This document shows, piece by piece, positions 46,401-61,584 of a stretch of DNA of 64,000 nucleotides. This DNA is from Eublepharis macularius (lineage: Eukaryota; Chordata; Lepidosauria; Squamata; Eublepharidae), in NCBI RefSeq assembly GCF_028583425.1, contig NC_072801.1:63379766-63443765 (forward strand). Direction: 5' to 3'. The first letter of the stretch is position 1. Each line of letters starts with the position of its first letter. A program made the position numbers and the translations under genes. The notes beneath the pieces are model-generated. The model did no database searches and was not told the DNA's origin. It saw only the letters and a program-made list of their open reading frames with translations.

Positions 46401-49400
46401 CTTCACCATCTGGGCATACTGTAGACAAGGCCTCAAAGGTAAGGGCAAACCAGTGGCCACGGACTCCCAAAACTTGCAGACAGTACTAGCTCCTGGGAGT
46501 ACCTCACTCCCCAGCTCACCTTTCCCGTCATCGCTTGGAGTGGCAGCAGGAGAAAAATCAAAATGGCTGTTGGGATATCCATCTCCCTAAACACTTGTCT
46601 TTTTTTTGGAGCCCCTGAATCGGCGTAAGCTGGTTCTGGTATCAAAAGACTTGTTATTCTGAACAATACTGTAAACATGACAATATGTTGATGCTCTAAT
46701 CTGATGAGATGACTTTATCATATATGCTGGTTGGTTGTATAGTTCGGTTGCATTGTTATGTTAATAATTGTTATGTTATTATTTGTTATCTGTTTAACCA
46801 AGCTGAATAAAATCAAGTTAATTTTTAAAAAAATGGCTGTTGGGCCTATGGCATGATGTCATTTCCATGGTAGATACCATCTTTGTATTGTTTTCGTGTT
46901 CATGGTGTCTCCCCTGCCAGGTAAGTATGCCATCTTTGTATTGTTTTCCACTGCTTCCTTTTCAATTTAGCCCCACGTGATGTAGTCCTGACCTTACTCT
47001 CTCTAGTTATCCTGACTCAGTGTTCCAAAAGTGTGATGTGAATTTCACTAAGGAGGCTGGAGGGGTTACTAATGGAGACGTGAACGCTGCCCTTTCCCCC
47101 CTCATCTCTACACACAGGCCCAATCTTTATTGGTCTGAAAGCCATTGAAGGGACTCTTGCTTCCCTCCAGATGGGACATAAGAGCCAGGTCTGCATCTTC
47201 TACCATGATGATGGTAGGGTTACTGACTCCAAGTTGGAAATTTCTGGAGATTTGGGGGTGGAGAGGCGAGGGACCTCAGTGGTATAAAATAATAACTGTG
47301 CTTATATGCCACTCTTCTGGAAGATTAGTGGCCCACTCAGAGTGGTAGAAAAGGCAGTGTTGTTATTATCCCCACAATGGAGCTGGGGATGAAAGGAATA
47401 GCTTACCCAAGGCCACCTGCTGAGCTCATGGTAGTAATGGACTTTAAACCAGCAGAGTTTTGATTCACAACCCAACCACTTAACCACTACGCTACAGCAC
47501 TATAATGCCACGGTCCTTTCAAAGCAGCCATTTTCTCCTGGGGAACTGATCTCTGAAGTATGGAGATTGGTCGTAATTCCAGGAGATATCCAGGCCCCAC
47601 CTGAAAGTTGGCAACAGCAGATGAAGAGTGTGAAGCCTTCCCTGCTGGAATAGAAACCAAAGAAGAAGTGGTAGTCCTGAATCATCTTGTAAAACCTTCT
47701 CACAGCCTCAGCCACGTGTCTCAGGAGCAAGGACATTAATAGTTTTGTTCCAGTTATGAGGAGGTTCAAAGCATTTATTTTTTTGCATGGAGGGGAGAAC
47801 AGGCAACAAGGCAACTTGTAATTCAAGCTGCTTTGAACCAGCCTGCTTTGAACCAGACATCATGCCGGAGTGCCTCTGAGCGTGTACCTTGCTCTCAACC
47901 TGTTTTCTGTACCATGGTAGATGAGTGCATCTGATCATGCATGGAATGCATTTCCTTCAATGTTGACTAACGGCAACCAGGCCCTATGTGTCTGAAACTG
48001 AATCATGACTGCTGGTAAGTGTGAGGCCCTTGTTATGCCTCCTGTGTTTGTGTCCACGCCTCAGTGGCAGATGTGTTCCACTCACCGTTTCACTGACACC
48101 AGGAGTTCGAAACAATTGGAGTTCGTGAACCCCTCCCAGAAAACCATCATCTGAAGCGTCTGGCCTAGAAAAAAGGATGACATTGGAGGTGAAGAAACAG
48201 TGCTTATGATCAGCCCAGCAAGCTTCTCTGCTTGTCTTGTTCCTCCTCTGGTAACTCACGGGCAACTGCATTCGGAGCTGGGGCTGAGATCCCTTTGAGC
48301 TGAGAATCCCGGCTTCCACTCCAGGAAGGGTTGTAGGAGGGCTGTAAAGTAACAAAAATATGGATGAGGAGAACATAGGAGGTGATGAGTGAGTTTAAGA
48401 GTCCAGCAAGCATGACCAAGAAGACAATTGGGGGAGCTAGAAGAGGCAATGGGCAGGGCTAAGTAGACAATGACCAAAGGGACATAATAAAGACAGGAAA
48501 ATGAGTTACTTCTCCAGAGAAGGCAGAGAGGTGTTCATTGCTTACCCTCTTCTGCATAGTGGATGATGGCGCAGAATTCGGAATAAGACATGGGGGGCTG
48601 CGACATGTGTTGAAAGAGTTCCTGATAGTCGGGGAGTTTCAACAGCCCTGTAAGACTGCCACACAAGCCTCGTGCCAAAATGTAGTTCAGCTGTGCCTGA
48701 CCCAATGACTGCTCCGCGTGGAAACAAGCCAGCTGAAGAAGAAGGCAGAGAATATATCACACAACCACCAATGGCTTCAAGTCCTACATGTGTAGCAATA
48801 AGCAGATATTTTAAACATTCCTTCCTATTAAAGCATTCATCTTCTCAGAACAGACTACATTTGTAGTCAGTCCTGTTGCTGCCCTGCAAACACCTTACTA
48901 GCTCACCTAACTGGCAAAATCTTGTATGTCTAGGCAACAATAGATGCACCATGTCTCTTAGTAATGCCTCGATTGAATGTACATTTTCCAAGACCAGGTT
49001 TGCCAGGTTTTGACAAGAAGCTTCCTGATTTCAGCTGCTTTCTCAGGGTCTCCAGGGAAAGTAGTTGAATCTTAGAGGGAAGAACATGAATCAAAGGAGT
49101 GAGCTATTTTCCAGAGTCCATTTTCGAACTCATCTCCCATTCAAAAGCCAGCCCAGACGCAGTATCACCTCACTGATGACTAGTCTTAAGAGGCGGGGAA
49201 AACATTGTTTCTGTTATCACTCACAATGCCCTGTTCATTGTTCAGAAAGCCACCTCAGTGTTTTGAGGTAAACGAATGTTTCCCCTCATTCACGGTGTTC
49301 TGCCCCATTCAATACCAGATTTAGAAACTGGGCATCTGGGAACTACCTGTGCAGACTTCTGTACTTCAACAGCTGCCTGGACCATTTTGGCAGTGCCAGC

Positions 49401-49514
49401 AATGGTGTTCACCAGGTAGTGTGCCGTGGCTTCTGATATCCTGGGTGCAAAGCATGCTGAGGCAGGCTTGTCTGGCTGAGAAGGGTTGTCTGGAGATTCA
49501 GAGCTGTCCTCCAT
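40473..49514 (-). CDS. Unrecognised seven-exon gene, predicted 281 aa
   Basis: Minus-strand exons: 49514-49347 (ATG 49514-49512; exon itself starts after an acceptor at 49522), 48732-48546, 48341-48260, 48164-48086, 45983-45906, 42713-42576, 40586-40473 (TAA 40475-40473). Every junction is AG/GT and all six phase joins agree, so this is real coding sequence. The N-terminal half is predicted soluble and helical (SEATAHYLVNTIAGTAKMVQ, FHAEQSLGQAQLNYILARGL, KLPDYQELFQHMSQPPMSY, IHYAEEALLQPFLEWKPGF). The middle is acidic (QDEDVTDEEESRSLQIRGR), then comes a Ser/Arg/Pro stretch (RRRSPRRSPSAG). The end is basic then acidic (FLSKVTRRKDQ, NSDSDTDQSENSAKDTG). There is no signal peptide or membrane segment. 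I do not recognise the family. An upstream noncoding exon is implied but not found. Confidence 0.75.
40866..41080 (-). mobile_element. tRNA-derived SINE
   Basis: Reverse-orientation SINE: the + strand shows the tail side first (tacttcatttataccccact), then gttaggctgagtgtgtgactg, ggtcacccaatgcactacc and attcagacctgggtctctc (B-box complement). Moderately diverged. Confidence 0.65.
41392..41720 (+). mobile_element. hAT-type MITE, 8-bp target duplication
   Basis: Ends CAGGGCTTTTTTTCAG and CAGAAAAAAGTCCTG are inverted. The element is flanked by CTTCTACA at 41384-41391 and 41721-41728, an exact 8-bp duplication typical of hAT transposition. The interior has a large palindrome (aaaatggtcacatgg ... 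ccatgtgaccatttt). No coding capacity. Confidence 0.88.
42793..42975 (+). mobile_element. 5S-rRNA-derived SINE
   Basis: Contains cagatttcagacgctaagcagg then ttattggatgggagacctgc, matching the internal control region of 5S rRNA. The shared body follows (gctatgcagaggaagacaac, ggtaaaccacttttgtcagt, cttgacaaaccct). Confidence 0.75.
43564..43808 (-). mobile_element. tRNA-derived SINE, near full length
   Basis: Reverse orientation. The + strand starts with the AAAT-type tail complement (ttatttttatttatctattc), then cttttctccccgggagggac, ggttaggctgagcatgtgtg and gggatttgatcctgggtttc (B-box complement), ending near ctgcgctggc. The least degraded SINE in the window. Confidence 0.75.
43853..43994 (+). 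mobile_element. tRNA-derived SINE, internally deleted
   Basis: The head cagtttggtgtagtggttaagagc (A-box) is present and the tail aagggcggtatatagatcgaatgttgtt is intact. The B-box and middle are missing, the sequence jumping from ggactctggagaa to gtggggataataatgac. Confidence 0.75.
44003..44237 (+). mobile_element. hAT-type MITE, 8-bp target duplication (copy 2)
   Basis: Ends CAGGGCTTTTTTTCTG and TGAAAAAAAGCCCTG; flanked by CTTACATG at 43995-44002 and 44238-44245. Inserted directly behind the SINE tail. The internal palindrome is the same as in the copy at 41392 but shorter. Confidence 0.9.
44692..44993 (+). mobile_element. hAT-type MITE, 8-bp target duplication (copy 3)
   Basis: Ends CAGGGCTTTTTTTCAGC and GAAAAAAAGCCCTG; flanked by GTTAACAG at 44684-44691 and 44994-45001. 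Closely similar to the copy at 41392. Confidence 0.9.
45290..45500. repeat. Inverted-repeat element, second copy
   Basis: gacattctggtgtttaggca ... tgtaaataccagagtgtccc form opposite arms, with outer aagtgacatcaa / ttgatgtcactt. The arrangement matches 20340-20530. Confidence 0.5.
46171..46376 (+). mobile_element. MITE-like AGGGTTGCCA element
   Basis: Complete copy: agggttgccaacctcgggtg, attacaactgatctccagac, gatgaggttcctcccatccc, ending cagttggcaaccct. The inverted ends are well kept. Confidence 0.75.
46561..46844 (+). mobile_element. 5'-truncated L1 3' end with 14-bp target duplication
   Basis: Direct repeats aaatggctgttggg at 46561-46574 and 46831-46844 enclose an insert of about 256 bp. 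The insert ends in AATAAA-containing, A-rich sequence (gctgaataaaatcaag ... aaaaa), the usual signature of target-primed reverse transcription. The interior resembles an L1 3' UTR. Confidence 0.7.
47216..47616 (-). mobile_element. MITE-like AGGGTTGCCA element split by a SINE
   Basis: The two halves of one reverse copy are 47216-47287 (agggttactgactccaagtt ... cctcagtggtataa) and 47511-47610 (tataatgccacgg ... ccccacctgaaagttggcaac). The break holds a complete SINE. Confidence 0.7.
47288..47510 (-). mobile_element. tRNA-derived SINE nested in the MITE
   Basis: Reverse SINE: the tail side starts aataataactgtgcttatatgcc, then cccactcagagtggtagaaa, ttattatccccacaatgg, caaggccacctgctgagc, and the head complement aaccacttaaccactacgct. 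TATAA at 47283-47287 is repeated at 47511-47515, so the SINE entered after the MITE. Confidence 0.75.
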
Positions 49515-50819
49515 TTTGGAACTAAGAAAGAAAGGATAATGGGTATAGAATGGAAAATTGCATAAAGATAAATGGGGGGAGGTGACATATGGTTGCAGAA
49601 GCAATGCTAGAATCTTCCACACAAAGGCTGCTGCTGTATTTCTCTGCCCCCTCAATTTGCCTGGAGTAGAGAGTGCTTCTGAGCTTGCACAAAGTGCTTT
49701 CCTTCATCACTGAATTGCCAGATCTGTGCACCTGGACTCAAGACACCACTCTTGTAGTTAGCAGTGGATGGGTAGATAGATCAACTTTGCTGACAGATTG
49801 AAAAAGATCAGCCATACCTCTGTTTTTCAGCACCCTCCTGAACAGCCACATTAATGCACAACTAAACAGAGGTAAGATAAAAGCATCAGGCAATGAGCGG
49901 ATTTGCCAAATTCTACTGGCTGAAGCAGGTTGCTAGACCATGTGATTCTAAAGGGATTTGTGCATGTGTGCATTCATGCACACACTGTGATGCCATCAGT
50001 ACTTTACTGTACACCTAAAGCCAGGTCCCTGCCCCTAAATATAAGGCACTTGAGCCTTGAGAATAAGGAGGCCTGCATCTTTTAATTCTCTCATGCTTTA
50101 AAATACAGCACTGTGGCTCCAGTTTTAATGACATATCAACAATTAGGTTTCCAGCTAATTTCTCAGAATCCCATTTCAAAAGAGAAGTCCAGTCCAAATT
50201 GAATGGGCCTCTGGAAATACAAAAATGATCATAAGAGGAGAGGAGAGAGTAGTGAGGTGGCTTACTGGAGCATATGCCTATCATAAGAAGATTTTACCCC
50301 CAACACCTCTGAGCCTAGATGTGGACAAGCTCCTTTGCCTCCGTTGGATACAAACGGTCACACTCCTACTGTGGGGGTGGGATGCTACCAAGATGCTCCT
50401 TCTCTTGGTAGTCAACTGCCAGAGGATACTGTTGCCATGGGAATGCTTCCAGGACCCCAGTTGCTAGGAGATGGAATTTCTTGTAATGTAAGAGGGTTGA
50501 ATGTTGAAGAGCTGCGGAAGAGGGCAAATCTGCAGAACCTTATGCTTGTGCGTGGGGACGGGACGTGGTACTTTGCAAGGAAGAGGGGAAAATTGTAATG
50601 AAAGCTTAGCCATCAAAACTTCTATCAAGCAATCCTTGGTAATTTATCAGATAACTGAGAATAAACACATATTCATAGGAGGTCCTTTGATCCAAGATAC
50701 TGCTGGGGCCAAGAACCATTCCTTATTGCCCTGAGAATCCAAGAGCCCCAGCCTAGGAAATTCAAGCATGCTTAATTTGACATATAGTAGGATGAGACTA
50801 TCACTGAAACACTTTCTGG

Positions 50820-52350
50820 AGAATACACAGGGTTTAGAATGTGGCTGCCAGGAGGCTAACTGGACTAGGCGATTCAGGGCATGTGGTGCCAGCCGAATAG
50901 TTTATCCTTTGGCTTCCGATTAGTTTTGACCTTTAAAACAATTTGAGCCCTGGGTGAACTTTCCTGTGTATCAAGAACCTCCTCTTCAGCTCTGCTCCAT
51001 GTTTGACTTGTACGTCGGTGGCTACCTGGGACTGGGTTTATTGCACAGTGGCACTGAGATTTTGGTGCTCCTGGCTATGGAAGTCCACTCTCCTCTAGTG
51101 TTTAGGCCTTAAGCCAAGGTAGATGCTTTTCAAAGAGTGTCTGTAATGTCTCATCTGCCTTGCTACAAACTCTTGTGACGACTTTATTCTTCTCTGACTG
51201 TGCTCTCCTTTCTCGTGGTGTTTCATATTTCAATACATACCTTGTTTTTAATCAATGTTTTGTTAGCCACCTTAACAGAATCCAAAACTTGAGTACAAAT
51301 GTTAATAACTGCTCCCAGTCTCCTGACACAATTACTTAAGGCAGAACAGGATCTCCACTACATGGGCAACCCTGCCTTCAGAGTGAGAAAAAAAATTCCT
51401 ACTGTGCAAACTGTGTATTAGTCTATACCATATGACACTTGCTGGTTCTGTATTCTCCAGGTCAGGATGGTTCCGGACTAGTCCTAGAATGCAGGATTGA
51501 TCCTAGAATGACTCTTTTGAATGCAGCTGCTGCCATTTTTCGTTGGCCAAAGTAATTGATTCTGGACTCTGCAAATGTTGATTTGCAAACTAGGCCAAAG
51601 ACCTAAGAACAGCCTTGTAGGAATGGAACAATGGTCCATCTAGTCCAGCCATTGTGCTTCACACAGTAAACAACTATCAGGGAATCGAGATAATAGCTTC
51701 CCCCTGATGTTGCCTCTGGACGTGGAGGTTCCCTTAATAATGGCTATAAGCTACTGATGAACTTCTCCCTAAAACTGTCCAAGAACCTGAATCCTTAAGG
51801 ACTGCCTTCTCCCATATGAACTTGCCTGTCCACTCTGATCATCTTTGGAGGCCTTGCTTCAGGTACCCCCTGCTGAGACTAGATGAGTGGCAACCTGACA
51901 ACAGAGCCCTCTAAGCCATGGCACCAAAAATTTGGAACTCGCTCCCCAGGGAGCTTCATCTGTCTCCCGCTATCATTGTCTTCCTCCAGTGGTGCAGACT
52001 TTTCTTTTTTGTTTGGAGTACGCCCAGTAAAGTCTATTAGCCCGCCTCTGTGGTTGTGTGATTGTGTGTGTTTTTATTGTATTGTTAAATATTTATATAT
52101 ACATATATATGTTTTATACATACATATAAAATATATATACACATATATTTTAAATATTCTAATGCCTGATGCTCACTGCCTTGGCAACCCTCTTGAGGTG
52201 GAATGGTAACTTATAAACCTTTTAAATAAATAACCCCCCTTCAAAACAATCTATGTGAATGGCCATCACTACACCCACTGGCAGTGTATTCCACATTTTT
52301 TTTAGTCTTTGAGAAGTGTGTGCCAAGCTTACTGGATCAAAGTTACTTCA
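50820..52350. repeat. Composite old interspersed repeats, LINE-like
   Basis: A block at about 51595-51790 (ggtccatctagtccagccat, cttccccctgatgttgcctc) resumes at about 52243-52350 (atggccatcactacacccac, ggcagtgtattccacatttt), with other repeat sequence inserted between (cccagggagcttcatctgtc). 50820-51000 also looks repeat-derived. Families not assigned. Confidence 0.4.
52064..52165. repeat. TG/TA-rich microsatellite
   Basis: A gtgtgt run followed by imperfect TATA/ACATA repeats (tatatatacatatatatg ... aaatatatatacacatatat). Confidence 0.8.
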
Positions 52351-52605
52351 GCGCAAAAGCACCTTATATGATCTTCTGGGTTTGGAAATCAGATTCAGAT
52401 CTCCATGCTGCTATTAAATTCACTTGCTGACTTTAGTCCCATTTGTCTGTCAGTTTAACCCCCTCACAGATGTGTTATCAAGATAAAATTAGAAGATGGG
52501 AGAACTTCATATACCTTCCTGACCTGTGTGGATAAACAGGATAGACACATAATAGGTAGGAATATGGGACTGCGCAGAGATGCCAAAAAAGGATGATTTC
52601 AATAT

Positions 52606-52745
52606 GCATAAGCCTTGACCTGGTGGGCCTGATCTCATCAGATCTCAGAAGCTAAGCAGGGTCGACCCTCTGAGTCTCTTGTCATGAAAACCCCATAGGG
52701 GTTGCCTTAAGTCAGCTACGACTTGAAGGCACCCTCCACCACCAC
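52606..52745 (+). mobile_element. 5S-rRNA-derived SINE, short copy
   Basis: gcctgatctcatcagatctcagaagctaagcagggtc is clear 5S-like sequence. The GGATGGGAGACC part is deleted, and the 3' body follows directly (tgaaaaccccataggggttg, agtcagctacgacttgaagg). Confidence 0.75.
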
Positions 52746-53720
52746 AATACGTATATCGGCAATTATCTGCCCTATGCATGGTAAGATCCCATCCTGTTAA
52801 AACTCTTGCTGTTACCAGCCACCCTCTCTCCAAGCCCAAATAGACAGAGTACAACTTTTTAATATTCAACATTTTTATTAAAAGATTTCTCACCCCACCC
52901 CAAAATCTCTCCCACTAGTAGCCTTCTTGAGAGCAAGCAATTCCATCTCCCCCCAATTTTACTTTTCCAAGTATGTTTGAACCCCCCCCCCATTTTTTAA
53001 AAAAGTGTTTTTATTTTCTAATACATTCCATAGGACACATATGTCTAAGTTCCCCCCAACATTTTTTCTTCATATATAAAAAGAGACATACACACATACA
53101 TACACACACACACTCACATTAGTTTTTAATCACCCACACAGAGGGAGACAGGAAAAAAAAGGGGGGAAGCAAAAATAAAAATAAAAACCAGAATAGGTAA
53201 ACTGTACATGGGGAAAGTTATGGCACCAAAAAACAGAAGATTATTTTCAAAAACAAAAGGATTAATTATTATAATACATCAAGCCCCTCCAGCCCTATCC
53301 CTCCCCATAACCCCATTCCCCAATCCCAGGCAGGCAGATATCACTAACTGAACATCTTGAAGTAACAAAAGATCCCATTCTCTTCCCCCACTCTTATTCG
53401 CCCCCTCCCCCAGCCTGTTTAAAACAGTGGCCTTATTAAATCTGGAAAATCAACATGAGAAATCGGGATTAGGGTTTGGGGAGTGTCTGGTTTCCTTAGA
53501 AGTTTAAGAAGCTTCAAGAACATTTTGCCACTGAGGCTAAATCAGTGGGTGTGCGCGCGTGCGTGTGGCACAGAGGATTAGTCAGTGAGGGAAAGGGTCT
53601 GAAGCAGTGGTACTGGTGGGGTATGAGGACATAATAAAATATGCCCTAGCTACACTGCAGTGTAAAATTGTTTCAAGGTATCTTGTCTCCAAAATGGAAA
53701 AAAAAATCAAGGGAGTCTCA

Positions 53721-53838
53721 GGGCCAAGCTACACATGACGAATGACACTTGAACAGCAAGTGTATTTCTCCCTGTTCACTTGCCCTCCACTCAATCCACT
53801 TGCCGTTCAAGTGTCATTCGTCATGTGTAGCTTGGCCC
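53721..53838. mobile_element. 118-bp MITE with 42-bp near-perfect terminal inverted repeats
   Basis: Left end gggccaagctacacatgacg... and right end ...cgtcatgtgtagcttggccc are inverted over about 42 bases with a single mismatch, leaving about 34 bases between the arms. Flanked by TCA at 53718-53720 and 53839-53841. The 3-bp duplication could fit a Harbinger-like origin, but family is not certain. Confidence 0.75.
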
Positions 53839-56770
53839 TCAGAAGATCATACATTTCTCTCCCTCAAAAGGAAGTCTCTAGCATCTTCCATTACTGAAAG
53901 AAATTTTAGTATTTGATGAAATTCCCTAAACATTGCTCGCTCGGCCCCCTTCACTCTGCTGTTTGGGAATTTCTCACTAGCGAGAAATGGATTCTGGAGC
54001 CCGTGTGAAGTGAACTTTCCTAGGTCACTAGGAAAAGTCTGAGAAATTTTTGTTTCATGTTTTCCCCATACTTTTTGTAAGGATGGCAGAATTACCCTCC
54101 CCTTCCCAAGAAAAAATGGTTGTATGACTTCTTTGGCATGCCTGCCGTTTATTAAAAATTGTCCTTTCATCCTCTGATTGAGGAAGATGTTTGAGGACAC
54201 TAGACTAGAAATTCTCTGACACATTTTCTGGTAGCTTTTTTGGGAGTGGTGGTGGTATTCATCCATGAAACCACACACCTAGTCTGAACCTAGTCCAGGA
54301 AAATTTTTACCCCCCCCCCCCCCGTATTTTCTTTCCTACACTGTAGTATTAAATACTAGGACTTTCTTCTGTCATAATGGAAGAGGAAAATAAATTGAGA
54401 TTTACTTCCCATAACAAGAAACCAAAAATTCCTTTCTAGATTTGTAAATTTGACATCCTCTCTGAGTGAATACACATCAGTGCTTCCACAGCACAAACCA
54501 AGGTTTTAAAGCAAATTGCCACTTCATGTAAACATTACAGGTTGTATCCAATGGTTCCCTTCTGCTAAACAAGAAAATTCTCACTTTGCAGAAAGGAACT
54601 GTTAGATCCAACTCAAGTGTTTTCAAAATCACCAGTCCTGTATGCGGTGGGGAAGATTTTAAAACTATTTTCAATTGCCGAGTTATCTACCTTATGACAG
54701 CCTTTTTATTTCTAGTTATGAAGGAGAAACTGCTCATTTCCAAAGTGCCCACACACTCAGAAAGCCTTAGTTTTGCCTCCTCTTCATTCCTAATGACAGA
54801 AACACTGCACCAAGTTTTGACACACAGTTCCCACAAATTAAATCAGAAAGCAGTTTTGAGCATAAAAAAGGTGCTTTAAGGTTCTCCTTCACTTCCATAA
54901 TTCAGCTGATTTTGAAGCGCCTCATCTCCTGGATCAACAGATCCCATCAGTTCACAAACTGGTTTCTCTTGGCTGGTGAGACATTTGGTCCTAACCCAGG
55001 TAAGTTCTAGCTTCTAGGAGAGCTAAGGAGATTATTATTTTTCTATCAGAGAAGCCATTAGAGCTCAGAAATACTGGCTGTCAATTAGTAAGGGGCACAG
55101 GGGAAGGCAACTGGCCACTGAAATCATTGATTTATTGTGAAAATTGACCCTGATCCCAAACCCTTGGCAATCTGGGGGTTTGTTCATACTGGGTATTAGA
55201 GCAAGAAACTGTGAAGGGAGTGGGGAAAGTTGGGTAACACGCAAGCACAGAAAAAGGAAATGAGATGAAGATGGTGCTAATGGATGTGAATTCTGAACCA
55301 AGAGACATTCTTAATTCCTCTGGACACCCATATCCTGTTATCTCAGCAAAGCTATACTGCAGACTTGGGGAGACTAAATTAGGTGCAACACAGATTACTA
55401 GCACGGAGCAAAAGAACATTGGGGCTATGGAAGTGATATTAAACCAATTTAAGAGAGTTGGAAGAAGAAATGAGTCTAGGCCAGAGGAATGTTTAAGGAC
55501 GATCCAAGCACAAAGGGGGGGGGGAGATGGCAATCCCACTGTCTGGCCTTCCAGAGATGCAGGCTGCAGCTGGGAAGCTGAATTTAATTCTCATAGCACA
55601 GGGGGTGGCTGTGATTCAAAGCCCTTCAGTGTTAGTAAGAGAAACCAGAGGAAACATAATACATAGGGTAAGGGGTTATTAACATTAGAAGATCCCTGGG
55701 CTGGCAGGGGCTTAAATCCACATTTCAAGAAAAAAAAACCAGAAGGGCATTGTTTAAAATCTACATTCTGGTTCATGAGAGGAATGTGAGGACTGGTTGA
55801 GGAACCATTTTTTAATCAGATGGGTGGTGTCAAGCCAGTCTCTGGAGTTCGCCGCATCTTTTGGGGACATGGTAGTGTAGGTAGAAGCCACAGCAGTTTG
55901 CAGCACTCCTGGAGTAGATAGTGTTCTGGAAACAGACCAAATGCTGTGATCTCTGCCTGTGTATTTGGGCAGGACAGAGACCCACTGTCCACATCCAAGA
56001 AGGGATGCACAAAGTCTTCCTCTGTCAGTATGATAATTCTATGCATGCACAGATTGACCACCATCATTGGCAATCCAGGGCTCCTCCCACCCCACCCCAC
56101 CCCACCCCCAGATCTATGCCCATTGTTTCTCTCTACCTAAACTGGGTTAAAGTAACCATGTTGTAGGAGAAAAAGAACAGGCCATCTTGATGGTTGCAGC
56201 TCCTTTCACAGCCCAAAGCAAGCTATAGGTGCACAACTGAGAGCTCTGGATGTGTTGCAATGTATTCTTCTCTTCCCAAGAGCGGGACTGGGAGTATTCA
56301 GCCACAAGCTGAAAAAATGATAAATTTAATCTCCGCAGCTTGGGGGTGGGGGGTATCATTCGCCATTTCTCTCCATCTACAGATTGTTGCAACGCTGGGG
56401 GAAGCAACTGCCAACGATCAGGTATGCAAGAACTGATTGCCAACGGAACATCCACAGCTTCAGTGTCTCCTTCCATATGGCGGTGGGGGAGGGGAGACAG
56501 GAAACCATGACCTGGGGGAGGCACCAGCCACACTCCAGAGGGCAAGAATCCAACCTTCCACAGTCTCACAGTCCAATCTTCTGTGGCTCTGCACTTGCAA
56601 GGATGTGGCAAGTCAAAGACCACAGATGTTGACTGAGGGGCTTGAACTGTGATTCAGTTTCAGTTTCTCCCCACCTGTAGCTCGAGGAGCCCCACTTTCC
56701 TCCCCTTTCCAACAGCCAATCCCCCCCCCATCTCCCTCCAGCAAAGCTTCCCTGTTCTCTCCCAATCGCT

Positions 56771-60402
<3,632 letters not shown>

Positions 60403-61302
60403 TTAACCGCTTGACTATTCCCACTTACACCACGGCCACTTACCCAATGACAAAGTATCTATATAGAAAGCATTTCTGTGATGCTAAAATTGGTAACTAA
60501 AGCTCTAGTCAGCAACCCCTTTAGAAGCCACGTTTTGAATCCAGAAAGGGCTGACAGGCCAGCAATGTCAACTCTACCCCAATGATTCAGTTCAGCGCAA
60601 GCCGAGACACAGGCAAAGGGCTACTTCAACCTGTTCTACCCTAGAGTACAAGCAGCAGTGACTCTTCAGTTCTGTCCTTCTGCCTGCAGCTGCTTGCTGC
60701 CAGAAACCTGGGTGCTAGGGTCCAGCAGATGAAAAGTGTTTAAGGGGGGGACGACGACTCTGAAACACTTTCTGCTCTGTTGACACAGGGTGGAAAGGGA
60801 TAGAAAGGTCTTGGAGATGCGTAATGGAAGGCGTCAACCACCCTCCTCCCAGGACTGGTGGTTTATGGGAGGAACGGGACTGAGCTCCAGGATACCAGTT
60901 CCACACACCCCTATACTAAGGAAGCCAGAGCACACTTCATGGCAGACTAAAGCTGTTCATTTGTGACATGCCCTTTGCCTGTTTCTGATTGCTTCGTTCA
61001 CAATTTGTTTCCTAACATTTCACTCTCAATCCTAATGTACCCCCTTTCCACTGGATGTCCTTTATGAGAAAGAACCCTGGTTTCTCAAGAAACACACTGG
61101 GGTTGTGAGCTGAGATGAATATGGTTGTGCCAAACATATTTAAAACTTTAAAAAACCCATCATAGGTTAGAAGACAGTCCACCAAAGTGAGTTTCTCTCT
61201 CTCTCTGCTTTCTCCTAGTTAAGCTGCAGTTTGGTCTAAAAAGTATTACCAAGCACAGAGCATTATCCCCAAAGACCTTTACACTATGGAAGGGGCAAAA
61301 AA

Positions 61303-61512
61303 AAAGGCAAGGCGTGCCACCAGGTTGTAAGCAGCTCATGGCAACCCTATGAAGTTCCACCTCATGTGGTTTTCAAGGCAAGGGATGAGCAGAGGTGGTT
61401 TGCCATTGCCTTCCTCTGCATAGCAGCCCCGTCTTCCTTGGTGGTCTCCCATCCAAGTACTGACCTTGTTTAGCTTCTGAGCTCTGATGAGAATATCTCG
61501 TCTGGGCTATTC
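61303..61512 (-). mobile_element. 5S-rRNA-derived SINE, long copy
   Basis: Read on the minus strand: CAGAAGCTAAACAAGGTCAG, TACTTGGATGGGAGACCACC, then GCTATGCAGAGGAAGGCAAT, GGCAAACCACCTCTGCTCAT, CCTTGAAAACCACATGAGG and GGGTTGCCATGAGCTGCTTA. The most complete copy in the window, showing both the 5S-like head and the body. Confidence 0.8.
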
Positions 61513-61584
61513 AGGCTACTACAAGGCGTAAATATGGGCACACAATTCTTAAATACAGGGGATGGGCAGACAGTTTTATCACCT

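Larger units (their letters stand above)
49522..56770. other. Intergenic, unrecognised gene to TAOK2 3' end
   Basis: No coding exon was found between the first known exon of the unrecognised gene and the TAOK2 stop. TAOK2 3' UTR should occupy the right-hand part; an AATAAA on the minus strand at 55131-55136 is a candidate end. The upstream noncoding exon and promoter of the unrecognised gene must lie here or beyond, but I cannot place them. Confidence 0.45.

Noticed and set aside
53085-53116. AC-rich stretch as a CRISPR-like or tandem array
   Set aside because: Simple dinucleotide repeat; no spaced repeats exist anywhere in the window and the genome is eukaryotic.
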